60,009 nt of DNA from a virus, in the IMG/VR virus record IMGVR_UViG_3300017963_000053, positions 1 through 60,009 of that record. One strand, 5' to 3'. Each line of letters starts with the position of its first letter. Position 1 is the stretch's first letter. Positions 42,501-49,811 of this stretch are shown here, piece after piece. The translations under genes were made by a program, and so were the position numbers. The notes below the pieces were generated by a model. The model searched no databases and was not told the origin of the DNA. It saw only the letters and a list, made by a program, of their open reading frames with translations.

Positions 42501-42857
42501 TTATTCTGGCATTTCGCCGCAAACGCGACATGGCTTCGGGACACGATATCCCTTTGCCAGTTTTTCAACCCAATTACGGCCTACATCGGTGGCAACATAG
42601 AAATAGGTAAGCCTTCCACGTTCATGCGAAAAATTATATTCCCTTATTGCCTCGAGGACATAATGCGTTGTCGGTGTATTAACAACAATCTCTGTCGCCA
42701 TCTGGAGCCCACCATCTGGCATGACAGGTATCTTTGGGTAAACCCTATCGGCCCTCTCATAAGACTTCGGAAGGAATGACCCTTCCATCTTTACATCAAG
42801 CCGCTCTCCGTCGGCATGACCCCCTATATGCAGGATGTTCGCAAATTCTTCTTTCAT
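42501..42857 (-). CDS. Hypothetical protein with terminal Cys motif, 118 aa
   Basis: Beta-rich middle (VVNTPTTHYVLEAIREY) and a C-terminal PCRVCGEMPE (half a zinc knuckle). ATG at 42857 with GGAG six bases upstream is preferred, because it starts 2 bases after the stop of the zinc-ribbon gene. Not recognised. Confidence 0.6.
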   Translation of the reverse strand: MKEEFANILHIGGHADGERLDVKMEGSFLPKSYERADRVYPKIPVMPDGGLQMATEIVVNTPTTHYVLEAIREYNFSHERGRLTYFYVATDVGRNWVEKLAKGYRVPKPCRVCGEMPE

Positions 42858-42858
42858 G

Positions 42859-43197
42859 TCATTCTCCAGCGCATTTATCGCATTTTGTTTTAAGCCAGGG
42901 TCCTTCCCGAAGCTTCCCGGGATTCCCGCAGAATTCACATGTTGACCTGGACAACTCTGAAGCCGCTTCTATGGACTTCCGGATATCCTTTGTCGCAATA
43001 TTTATATAGAAATCAAGGGCTCCAAACTTTTCCTTTACCTGTGTAGCCTGGCAACGGCCGGTGGGGTCCTTCTCTATGATATCGGAGCACAGCATATCGA
43101 TAATATCATACCAGCCATCCCCACATTCGAAGTAAATACCCCTCGGAAATATGCTCGGATATCTGTCAACCAACTGATTTGTAAGGGTTTCATTCAT
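42859..43197 (-). CDS. Conserved phage zinc-ribbon protein, 112 aa
   Basis: Belongs to a common phage family by pattern: FECGDGWYDIIDMLCSDI in the first half, QVKEKFGALDFYI in the middle and a C-terminal ribbon CEFCGNPG...KCDKC. Its function is not known. ATG at 43197 has AGAGGG upstream. A longer start inside the preceding gene is rejected. Confidence 0.7.
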   Translation of the reverse strand: MNETLTNQLVDRYPSIFPRGIYFECGDGWYDIIDMLCSDIIEKDPTGRCQATQVKEKFGALDFYINIATKDIRKSIEAASELSRSTCEFCGNPGKLREGPWLKTKCDKCAGE

Positions 43198-43208
43198 GTT
43201 TGGCCCTC

Positions 43209-43751
43209 TTATCTGGATCCTTTGGAAGCAATTGGCACCCATGAAATACATATCCACCCACAAGGGATAAAGTATTCCTTCCCCTCGAGTGTTTTTATCC
43301 TATGGGCGTCATTCGACCCGACCCAATCGAAGCCTGGGTCATGAATGACGAGAAGCTGTGACGGATAAACAACCGTGACAGTCGACTCATCCGGATATGT
43401 ATATATGCGCCATGCCTGGTCGCTGACATCAAGCCATTCCTCTGACCTAAAGAAGGGTGCATCGGCCGGACAATTAAGGGCCTCTTCCAATTCGTCCATA
43501 TCCTTGAACCCACCGATACGGTGCCACCCGTCGTCGTCCTCGAATTCGTGAGGTAGGTCGTGCGTCGACATATCGACCATGATAGGCGGCTTTACGATCT
43601 GACCGCACGCATGACATTGCCAAACGAGCTCCCTGCTCGGTAGCTTCCCGGTGCCAACCTTCTCCTGGCATTGCGGACAAAGCACATATATGCCGGTATC
43701 ATCCCTCAAAATGCAATCTGCCCTATCTACTATCACGTTTTTATCTTTCAT
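43209..43751 (-). CDS. Zinc-ribbon protein, 180 aa
   Basis: N-terminal CPQC and CHAC pairs (about residues 25-50) form a zinc ribbon; the rest is acidic and beta-rich with Trp/Tyr (WLDVSDQAWRIYTYPD). ATG at 43751 has the GGGGGGTTACA site used by many genes here. Unknown; a nucleic-acid-binding role is possible. Confidence 0.6.
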   Translation of the reverse strand: MKDKNVIVDRADCILRDDTGIYVLCPQCQEKVGTGKLPSRELVWQCHACGQIVKPPIMVDMSTHDLPHEFEDDDGWHRIGGFKDMDELEEALNCPADAPFFRSEEWLDVSDQAWRIYTYPDESTVTVVYPSQLLVIHDPGFDWVGSNDAHRIKTLEGKEYFIPCGWICISWVPIASKGSR

Positions 43752-43765
43752 TGTAACCCCCCGAT

Positions 43766-44173
43766 TTAAAAGGTTATTTCTAACCAGAAACACCATAAAA
43801 TAATGGCGGCAAATATCGCAGCACCTATGTAGGTATAAACAGGACTGATATATGTCTCTGATATCCACCACGAAAGCCTGCTTAACCATCCGTCATTATT
43901 GAAGTTTTCTGATACTACCTGGGTATGGCCGTCACCAAACTTTTTCTCGTATGCTTTGATTATCGAGGATTTTTTTATTGTCTCACCATCGCGGACATCG
44001 AACATAAACCATCCACCGTCGGTCAGATAAATTGTGACATGCCATACATGGAGCTCCCTGTTGTGCCCCGTATTCAAAAAAGCAAGCTCCCGTCCTAAAC
44101 CCCTCAAGCAGTCGGCCACAAAATCGATAAGATCTGGAGCCATATCCTCAAAAGCTTTTTTTGTATCGTCCAT
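43766..44173 (-). CDS. Hypothetical protein with C-terminal membrane anchor, 135 aa
   Basis: Soluble N-terminal ~100 residues (LHVWHVTIYLTDGGWFMFDV) and one C-terminal membrane helix (YTYIGAAIFAAIILWCFWL). The ATG at 44173 shares its A with the TGA stop of the 28-aa micropeptide, which fixes the start. Likely a tail-anchored membrane protein facing the cytoplasm. Function unknown. Confidence 0.6.
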   Translation of the reverse strand: MDDTKKAFEDMAPDLIDFVADCLRGLGRELAFLNTGHNRELHVWHVTIYLTDGGWFMFDVRDGETIKKSSIIKAYEKKFGDGHTQVVSENFNNDGWLSRLSWWISETYISPVYTYIGAAIFAAIILWCFWLEITF

Positions 44174-44259
44174 CAGGAACGCCCCCCGATTAATATCATC
44201 AAAAGAAATGCACCTATGGCTATAGCCAGCCCACATATAAGCTCACCCATTGGTGCCAT
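44173..44259 (-). CDS. Membrane micropeptide, 28 aa
   Basis: MAPMGELICGLAIAIGAFLL then MILIGGRS: one membrane helix. Its stop overlaps the next ATG (TGATG), and its start lies inside the end of the 49-aa gene. The tight overlaps support expression. Function unknown. Confidence 0.5.
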   Translation of the reverse strand: MAPMGELICGLAIAIGAFLLMILIGGRS

Positions 44260-44392
44260 CCCCCATGAGCATAATCGCCGGCAAGCATACCGTACAATAT
44301 ACAACCAGTATGATAACCAGGCAGATTAATTTCGCGAGCACGAGCATCCGGAGCCAGATCCCTCGCAGCAACCTTTTGATTCCTTTGAACAT
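44243..44392 (-). CDS. Membrane micropeptide, 49 aa
   Basis: A basic N-terminus (MFKGIKRLLRGIWLRM) followed by one membrane helix (LICLVIILVVYCTVCLPAIM). It overlaps the 28-aa gene by 17 bases. Together with its two neighbours it forms a chain of coupled membrane proteins. Possible roles include superinfection exclusion or envelope remodelling; this is inference. Confidence 0.5.
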   Translation of the reverse strand: MFKGIKRLLRGIWLRMLVLAKLICLVIILVVYCTVCLPAIMLMGDGTNG

Positions 44393-44461
44393 TTGCAATC
44401 CCAACGGATCTGATCATAATGCTTCCGGTATTCCGGAGTGGATGATCGATCCTTTCTTTTT

Positions 44462-45148
44462 TTAATGTGTTTTGCCATCGGCTAAAACCAGTATCCTTTC
44501 ATCCGATAATTTCCGGACATCTTCAATATCGATACCATATATTATACCATAGATATCCTCGAAAAGGGGTGGGCACGCCAAAAAAAACATATGGAGTATG
44601 GTCTTAGCTATTCGACGGATCTCCGGATGCGCCTGTTTGCTGGCCCTGAGGGTCAATATATGGCGCCACTCCCTGGCATTCGCCGTGACAACGATATCTG
44701 CCTTTGTCATTGTCGGTAGGATCTCCCTGGCCTGCTGTGGCTTGTATCCAGCCTTAAGCATGTATGAATAAAGATTTTGGGCCTCTGTGAGGAAGCGCTC
44801 CATACGCTTAGCAAGCTTCTGATCCATTCCGGAATACCATTCAGGCTCACAGTATTCTACGTCGCTGTACCGAACATACCTGGTCGACTCCTGAGAGAAT
44901 GATGCAAGCCTGTGACGAACGAGCTCGTGAGTTACACCGCGGCCGGTCCTGATCAAAACAGTTGCGCCGACATGCTCTATAACAGAATGGTGACCGCTCC
45001 TTATTATCATCCGGACAAAGTCTGTCGCTGAATTGATATCATACTCAGATTCTGATTTATAGCATGTTCTACCGGCTATCTCAAGATATGTCAAATCGTA
45101 TATTTCGAAGCTTCTTAATGCCTTTACAACCGGCTCAACCATTTCCAT
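44462..45148 (-). CDS. thyX: Flavin-dependent thymidylate synthase
   Basis: 228 aa. The ThyX signature RHR-X7-S is present: R78 H79 R80 followed by ASFSQES and TRY. Length and an N-terminal substrate region (HHSVIEHVGA) fit the family. It methylates dUMP to dTMP using methylenetetrahydrofolate, FAD and NADPH, raising thymidine supply during phage DNA synthesis. AAAGGGGGG precedes the ATG; it overlaps the zinc-ribbon gene upstream by 14 bases. Confidence 0.93.
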   Translation of the reverse strand: MEMVEPVVKALRSFEIYDLTYLEIAGRTCYKSESEYDINSATDFVRMIIRSGHHSVIEHVGATVLIRTGRGVTHELVRHRLASFSQESTRYVRYSDVEYCEPEWYSGMDQKLAKRMERFLTEAQNLYSYMLKAGYKPQQAREILPTMTKADIVVTANAREWRHILTLRASKQAHPEIRRIAKTILHMFFLACPPLFEDIYGIIYGIDIEDVRKLSDERILVLADGKTH

Positions 45149-45323
45149 CTTTTCCCCCCTTTATCAGAACTAACCCCAACCTGCAATAATGCGCCCTTAT
45201 TACGCTCTGGACCCTAAAGTCCTCGACCGGATTGTTCGCGGGGCAAAACGGATCATGCCTGTATGAACGCAAATCGGCACCGCAAAAAGTACACTCATAC
45301 CATTGCCGGTGCCGATTATCCAT
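45135..45323 (-). CDS. Zinc-ribbon protein, 62 aa
   Basis: CTFCGADLR and HDPFCPAN supply Cys and His ligands for a small zinc site, with a basic tail. GGGGGG lies six bases before the ATG. It is coupled to thyX by a 14-base overlap. Unknown function. Confidence 0.65.
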   Translation of the reverse strand: MDNRHRQWYECTFCGADLRSYRHDPFCPANNPVEDFRVQSVIRAHYCRLGLVLIKGGKDGNG

Positions 45324-45345
45324 TCCATATCCCCCCCCCAGGTTA

Positions 45346-45507
45346 TTATTTGCCTTGCTGTTTTTGCTTCGGCAGCGACATCCCTTTAGCCGCCGACCCC
45401 GAAAACTCCTCCTTCACCTTAACGGATTCGCTCGGTGGAACGCTTCCCTTGCCGGCGCTACCCGGGAATTCCTCTTTGGGCTCAATATCTTTGATCGTGG
45501 ACTGCAT
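45346..45507 (-). CDS. Hypothetical protein with internal repeat, 53 aa
   Basis: Found by translating the gap. AAGGAGG lies six bases before the ATG, one of the best ribosome-binding sites in the genome. The protein is Lys/Ser/Gly-rich, with two copies of KEEF(P/S)GSA(G/A)KG. Disordered; no known family. It ends 22 bases before the zinc-ribbon gene. Confidence 0.65.
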   Translation of the reverse strand: MQSTIKDIEPKEEFPGSAGKGSVPPSESVKVKEEFSGSAAKGMSLPKQKQQGK

Positions 45508-45546
45508 GTGATACCTCCTTGCATTTCTTCGGATAAATTTTAATCA

Positions 45547-45714
45547 TTAGGTGGTTTCCTTCTCCGGAAAATCCTTAATGACAACTCCCGGGCTCATCGG
45601 TGCGCGGTATTCATCCCGCATACGGTCCTCATCGGACCACCCGGGGATATCCCCCAGGCATTCGCAATCCTTTGTGCGCGGAACCTTTGTTTTCATTTTA
45701 GTTTTTACGGCCAA
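45547..45714 (-). CDS. Hypothetical protein, 55 aa, TTG start
   Basis: TTG at 45714 is preferred because AAGGAGG lies five bases upstream; the next ATG is further in and lacks one. Basic N-terminus (AVKTKMKTKVPRTKDCEC), then an acidic, Pro-containing end. It overlaps the upstream HNH-like gene by 17 bases. Unknown function. Confidence 0.55.
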   Translation of the reverse strand: MAVKTKMKTKVPRTKDCECLGDIPGWSDEDRMRDEYRAPMSPGVVIKDFPEKETT

Positions 45715-46003
45715 GGTTTCCTCCTTTTTCGACAAACTCACATATTGAATTTAACATAAACCTAAGCGCAAGCTCCCTATCGACGTCCAAACCCTCTGTT
45801 TTAACATGACATTCATGACAAAGGGGTATGCAGTATATGTCTGGCGGCTTCATCGAGACGCCGCAATTCCCAAATCGGCGATCATGGTGGGGATCATTCG
45901 GTCCCGGCCGGCCACATTCGGGTCTGATGCAGGCATACCTCGACACATGCTCGCGGTATTCCCTGCAAATAAGCTTAGCGCTTTTCAGAATGCTGTATAC
46001 CAT
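45698..46003 (-). CDS. HNH-like endonuclease (DUF968 type), 101 aa
   Basis: CIRPECG, then HHDRRFGNCG, PPDIYCIPLC and HECHVK give the Cys pairs and His residues of a small HNH/DUF968-like nuclease, which cuts DNA using one metal. Phages often carry these near recombination or packaging genes. The start overlaps a TATAAT-like sequence, so the true start may differ. Confidence 0.65.
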   Translation of the reverse strand: MVYSILKSAKLICREYREHVSRYACIRPECGRPGPNDPHHDRRFGNCGVSMKPPDIYCIPLCHECHVKTEGLDVDRELALRFMLNSICEFVEKGGNLGRKN

Positions 46004-46020
46004 TATATGCTATGTCAATA

Positions 46021-46659
46021 TTAAGTTAAGTCTCCAAAAACACGGAGGATTTTATTAACATTCGCAGACACGGTCGAAGCCCATACCCCGAGCTCCGAAG
46101 CGATCTCACCTTGTTTTAAAAGTCTGTCAAAATATAGCTCGCCGATATTCCTCGATAGCTCTGTCGGGAATTGCTCATCTTTTATTTTTTCCCAATAATC
46201 TCGCTTTGCCTTCTTTTTAATGAGCTCACGCTTAGCTGTCTGGTGGCGCATATCGACTGCCTGGTCAGTTATGCCGAGGATCTCAGCTATTTCACAATTT
46301 CGTTTTCCCTCGAGATAATACAACTCGAGATACTCCCAGGACTTCTTGCTTATGTTCAATCCCTTAAGGATCTCCATTGCTTTGTCCTGTTCATCTGAGT
46401 CCCAACCGATTTCAACCCCGTGATTTAAGTACATAATATCAACAAAGTCAAATTTGCTTTCGTCTGTATCTCCGGCGGCTCCATTAAGCATTACTTCCTT
46501 GTGGGGTGAGGGGTTGCGAAAATCCTGGCTTATCCATCGTTCAACGGCGGCACATGGCTTTTTAGTCTCAAGACAAACCTTATTCTTGCATTCTGTGCAA
46601 TCCTTAGGCCTGTCGTTCGCTACCTTCGCCCTCCGGAAGGGGGGTTTCAGATTCTGCAT
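46021..46659 (-). CDS. Sigma-like/HTH transcription regulator with N-terminal Cys cluster, 212 aa
   Basis: The N-terminus has CTECKNKVCLETKKPC, a possible metal site. Residues ~105-145 (YLEGKRNCEIAEILGITDQA) look like sigma-70 region 4 or a LuxR-type helix-turn-helix. Residues ~185-210 hold a second HTH (QGEIASELGVWASTVSANVN). It has the form of a phage transcription factor that could direct host RNA polymerase to the TGCACCATTAA promoters; that link is inference. AAAGGAGG precedes the ATG; it overlaps the upstream gene by 56 bases. Confidence 0.7.
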   Translation of the reverse strand: MQNLKPPFRRAKVANDRPKDCTECKNKVCLETKKPCAAVERWISQDFRNPSPHKEVMLNGAAGDTDESKFDFVDIMYLNHGVEIGWDSDEQDKAMEILKGLNISKKSWEYLELYYLEGKRNCEIAEILGITDQAVDMRHQTAKRELIKKKAKRDYWEKIKDEQFPTELSRNIGELYFDRLLKQGEIASELGVWASTVSANVNKILRVFGDLT

Positions 46660-47380
46660 TTTGCTCCTCCTTTATCAGTCCGTATATGAGAGCGTTATAA
46701 TTCCGGATATCTCCCAGGGCGTCCATTATGGATTCTCCCTTTACCTTTAATTTCCCCTTCTCAACATAGGTGCGTACCCTTTGCATCTTATCCCTCATCC
46801 TGATCATGACACCAATCACAGGATGAACACCAAGTCCTTCGCTATCTCTGAAATTGGCATATGGATCTCCGGACCCTCCGGTATAATCATGATTTTTTTC
46901 CTTCATTATACCGTCGCCGTATTCGTCAATTTCATGAGCGCAATACATCGGATTTGGGTATCCGTTTATGAATTCGGGGATTGATTCGTCGGCGTTAGAC
47001 GTCCATCCACCCCAAATATCCGGTGTAATATCTTCATGTTGCGGTGGCTCAGAAATAATTTCGAACATCGGCCTTACTATCGTATCTTCTTTTTCGGAAT
47101 TCTTCGATACGCTGGCATAATGATAGCAATATTCAGCGAGGTCCCTCGGCGTTAATGTGTTTATCAATAAGGATTTTGTTTTGAATCCGGCACCTTCCAG
47201 GTCCACAATAAGTTTAGTTATCTCATCTTCTTTAAGAAGCGTTTCTATATGTGAATCCCTAAAATCTCGCTCGTGGATTAGAAATTTTTCATTACCAGAC
47301 AGAACATAAATCTCTGCCATCACCATTTGTATAGCCTTATCCCAAGTCGGATCTTTAAACAAATCTTTTGAGTAATCCAT
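46604..47380 (-). CDS. Nucleotide modification associated (NMAD1/DUF1599-like) protein, 258 aa
   Basis: The C-terminal third (about 155-240) has KNHDY......DPYANFRDSEGLG, RMRDKMQRVRTYVE and a MDALGDIRNYNALIYG helix, the pattern of DUF1599/NMAD1 proteins, which occur in phages beside base-modification genes and may bind nucleotides. The N-terminal 150 residues are unrecognised. It overlaps the resolvase and the sigma-like gene. Together with ThyX it suggests changes to pyrimidine metabolism. Confidence 0.65.
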   Translation of the reverse strand: MDYSKDLFKDPTWDKAIQMVMAEIYVLSGNEKFLIHERDFRDSHIETLLKEDEITKLIVDLEGAGFKTKSLLINTLTPRDLAEYCYHYASVSKNSEKEDTIVRPMFEIISEPPQHEDITPDIWGGWTSNADESIPEFINGYPNPMYCAHEIDEYGDGIMKEKNHDYTGGSGDPYANFRDSEGLGVHPVIGVMIRMRDKMQRVRTYVEKGKLKVKGESIMDALGDIRNYNALIYGLIKEEQNAESETPLPEGEGSERQA

Positions 47381-47936
47381 CTTTATCCCCCCTTAATATA
47401 TCCATAACGGTTACGGCAATGCCATATGCTTGCCAGATATCATCATGAAATGCGTGGCCATCTGTGTTGAACCATGTGTCCTTGGCCTCCCTGATCATTG
47501 CTGTGCGCTTGATTTCACCAGAATGGCACCTGTGCCATGCATCCGGTGCGAATCTCTTTATGAGAGCGTCCCTGATCTCTTTGTCGCCTCCAGATTTTTT
47601 ACGGGTCAGGTGGTGGATCTGCCTCGATCGTGATACCCAAAAGGTATTTGATTTACAACTCCTTGCATGGTGGGCGCCGGAGAACAGTCCGGACCATATT
47701 GCAGCATCTGAAACTTCCCTGCCGGCCCATTTCCTTGAAATGATATATTCCATTGCGATTGTTTCCGGCACGACTTTAGGAAAACCTGGTCCTACCGTGA
47801 AGCCATTAAATCTATCAAATAATTTTTCATTTTCTAAAATTCCAGATTCAGCCGGCTGGAGGTTTTCGTATATTGTGCAAAACGCTGTTTTCTCAGATCC
47901 CGGGTCTATTCCCATCACCAACGTTGGAATTGTCAT
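47355..47936 (-). CDS. RuvC-like Holliday junction resolvase, 193 aa
   Basis: The first strand has MGIDPGSEKTAFC with the catalytic Asp11; Glu63 lies in PETIAMEYI; a C-terminal HDDIWQAYGIAV gives the last acidic residues of an RNase H-like RuvC fold. It should cut branched DNA before packaging. ATG at 47936 has GGGAGG six bases upstream; a longer start is rejected. It overlaps the Cys-rich gene upstream. Confidence 0.8.
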   Translation of the reverse strand: MTIPTLVMGIDPGSEKTAFCTIYENLQPAESGILENEKLFDRFNGFTVGPGFPKVVPETIAMEYIISRKWAGREVSDAAIWSGLFSGAHHARSCKSNTFWVSRSRQIHHLTRKKSGGDKEIRDALIKRFAPDAWHRCHSGEIKRTAMIREAKDTWFNTDGHAFHDDIWQAYGIAVTVMDILRGDKDGLLKRFV

Positions 47937-48105
47937 ACTGTGCCTCCCAATTATCGCAATACTCATCAAATACTAAAAACATGCAGCGCTTTGCATTCGT
48001 GGCGTCACGATAATAAAAACATTCTTTCTGGCTATCGTGGCTACTATGTGCACAGCACTCGCTTAACCCCCAACCCTTTTTGCAATGGCTTATTACCAGG
48101 CTCAT
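47893..48105 (-). CDS. Cys-rich small protein, 70 aa
   Basis: Seven cysteines and several His residues (CCAHSSHD, CFYYRD, EYCDNWEAQ) suggest a zinc-binding protein. AAGGA lies upstream of the ATG. It overlaps the RuvC-like start by 44 bases and lies 26 bases after the hairpin at 48131. Unknown function. Confidence 0.6.
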   Translation of the reverse strand: MSLVISHCKKGWGLSECCAHSSHDSQKECFYYRDATNAKRCMFLVFDEYCDNWEAQYDNSNVGDGNRPGI

Positions 48106-48130
48106 ATATTCCTTTTCCGCGCAAGATAAC

Positions 48131-48155
48131 GGAGGGGGGTGACCAGCCCCCCTCC
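48131..48155 (-). other. G-rich intercistronic hairpin
   Basis: Perfect 9-bp stem GGAGGGGGG/CCCCCCTCC with a 7-base loop, between the end of the secreted-protein gene and the next gene. No T-run follows. It is one of several such hairpins placed after single genes and may protect the mRNA 3' end. Confidence 0.5.
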
Positions 48156-48190
48156 ATATTAACCGGTTCAGCCACCCCTGGTATTCCCGA

Positions 48191-49195
48191 TTAATGATCG
48201 ATAGGATTATAGCCCGATCTTAACTGAGGCTTTTTTACCTCAAGGATACCTGTGCTATAACATTCATAAACTCCCTCGGGGAGAAGCTCATTCCTGGACT
48301 TTGCCTTTCCGTATCCAGTAGATGTGCTCGGCGTTATAATGCTATCACCGCTCGAGGACGCCACGCTCCCCTGGCCGCCGAAGCCGATACCCCAGGAAAC
48401 ACCCTCAAGATGTTTTCCCTCTGCTCCCTCGTATACGGGAATCATATGGGTTACCCCGTTCTCCATTGCGGATTCTGCTGCTTTACCAACGACGCCTGTG
48501 GCAACAGCATCCAAACCGTCGACGGTAACATATATGTAACCCATAAACTTGCCAGCCTTACCGTATGAAATACTGGAAGTAGGCTCGCCCTGGAACACGA
48601 GTCCTGGGGTCACAACGGCATCTGGAGCTCCGTCGGCGAGTGCCTTGGCCTGCTTTTTTGTAATAAAACCAAGACGTTCAAGGATATTATACCCCTGGAC
48701 CTTGGCCTTGAATGCCTTGGCTGCTCCATCAACCTGGCCATCCGGAACAGTCGGGCCGGCCGCGGACGGGTGGTTCGCCTTGTTCTCTGCCTCTTCGAAT
48801 ATTACCGTCTGGCTGACACCCTCGTTATTCGCTGATTGATTTTGCCCCTGGATCTGCTTCTGGTCTTGTGCCTGGACCTGCTTTTGATCCTGCTTTTGGT
48901 GCTGCTTTTGGTCCATGTCGATCTCGTTATCAACATCGACAATATTAGCGTTCAGGTTCAGGTTCGTGTTTTTATTGCTGTTGGTATTTGTGTTCAGGTT
49001 CGTGTTTAGATTCGTGTTCGTATTCTTACTGGACGAATCCACCGTAACAATCGTCATACCGGGGTCTGACGATTCATCCGGAACACATTTCCACCCCTTT
49101 TTAACCTGGCCAGGAGGACAGTCTGCGGCCATAACCGACGTCGCGAACATCAAGGAAACAAACAATACAAGCATAATAACAAAATTCTTTTTCAT
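48191..49195 (-). CDS. Secreted Asn/Gln-rich low-complexity protein, 334 aa
   Basis: A Sec signal peptide (basic MKKN, hydrophobic IMLVLFVSLMFA, AXA-type VMA-A cut near residue 23), then CPPGQVKKGWKCVP with two cysteines, an Asn/Thr repeat tract (NTNLNTNLNTNTN) and a Gln/Lys tract (DQKQHQKQDQKQVQ, ~90-125), and a folded C-terminal domain (~150-334). It is predicted to be exported. Such N/Q-rich tracts are prone to self-assembly. Its own promoter, leader and 3' hairpin suggest strong, separate expression. Function unknown; surface, periplasmic or virion-bound roles are possible. Confidence 0.7.
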   Translation of the reverse strand: MKKNFVIMLVLFVSLMFATSVMAADCPPGQVKKGWKCVPDESSDPGMTIVTVDSSSKNTNTNLNTNLNTNTNSNKNTNLNLNANIVDVDNEIDMDQKQHQKQDQKQVQAQDQKQIQGQNQSANNEGVSQTVIFEEAENKANHPSAAGPTVPDGQVDGAAKAFKAKVQGYNILERLGFITKKQAKALADGAPDAVVTPGLVFQGEPTSSISYGKAGKFMGYIYVTVDGLDAVATGVVGKAAESAMENGVTHMIPVYEGAEGKHLEGVSWGIGFGGQGSVASSSGDSIITPSTSTGYGKAKSRNELLPEGVYECYSTGILEVKKPQLRSGYNPIDH

Positions 49196-49321
49196 TTTTT
49201 TACCCCCCCATATAATTTTTTGATCGTCCGCAGGGGAGCTCTCTACTTAGGATTTCGCTACACCCTGCCGGTGCTGTACGCACATCAACCCATAAACGGC
49301 TTTTGCGGACTATTTGAGAAA
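49196..49321 (-). ncRNA. Structured 5' leader of the secreted-protein gene
   Basis: The leader contains a 7-bp closing helix GTCCGCA/TGCGGAC around about 70 bases, with an inner GTGC-GTACA-GCAC hairpin. GGGGGGG is the ribosome-binding site. The size and closed form resemble a riboswitch or other cis-acting RNA. No known class was matched with confidence. Confidence 0.5.
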
Positions 49322-49353
49322 CATTATAACACCTTTTTTGCGTTAATGGTGCA
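49322..49353 (-). promoter_or_regulatory. TGCACCATTAA-N14-TATAATG promoter (copy 4)
   Basis: On the - strand: TGCACCATTAA (343-353), 14 bases, TATAATG (322-328): both words match the consensus exactly. The start would be near 49315, giving a leader of about 120 bases for the secreted protein. It sits directly after the ssb gene. Confidence 0.72.
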
Positions 49354-49364
49354 TTAATAGAACA

Positions 49365-49799
49365 TTAAAACGGAATATCATCATCCTCTGGACCAGGGTA
49401 GCTACCACCTTCTGGAGGATCTGCCTGGACAGGGCTCTTTTCATATCCGGAATCACCACGACCGAGATCGATAAAATTCATATCTCTGAGGACAAACTCT
49501 GTCGTGTAATTCTTCCGGCCGTCGTTACCCTCCCACGAACGCGTCTGTACCTGGGCCTCGACATATATCCGGCTTCCCTTTGAAAGGTAGTCCTTGCATA
49601 TGTCTGCCCATTTTTTGAATGCGACAATACGGACCCACTCCGTCTGTTTCTTTTGCTCGCCGCCGCCCTTCGGAGTCCATACCTGGGTTACAGCGATCGA
49701 AAAATTTGCTACGGGATCTCCGTCTCTCGTATATCTGACCTCGGGATCTCCCCCCAACCTACCAATAAACATGCATTTGTTAAGACCTTTTTCTCCCAT
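49365..49799 (-). CDS. ssb: Single-stranded DNA-binding protein
   Basis: 144 aa with an OB-fold: KCMFIGRLGGDPEVRYT, the VANFSIAV strand, TEWVRIVAFKKWAD and KGSRIYVEAQVQTRSW. The C-terminus ends DDDIPF, the acidic tip used to recruit other replication proteins. It coats single-stranded DNA during replication and recombination. AAAGGAGG lies six bases before the ATG. Confidence 0.95.
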   Translation of the reverse strand: MGEKGLNKCMFIGRLGGDPEVRYTRDGDPVANFSIAVTQVWTPKGGGEQKKQTEWVRIVAFKKWADICKDYLSKGSRIYVEAQVQTRSWEGNDGRKNYTTEFVLRDMNFIDLGRGDSGYEKSPVQADPPEGGSYPGPEDDDIPF

Positions 49800-49811
49800 T
49801 TGTTGCCTCCT

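Noticed and set aside
49196-49321. Leader as a known riboswitch or hammerhead ribozyme
   Set aside because: Some short words looked similar to c-di-GMP riboswitch and ribozyme cores but the conserved order and pairing are not met.
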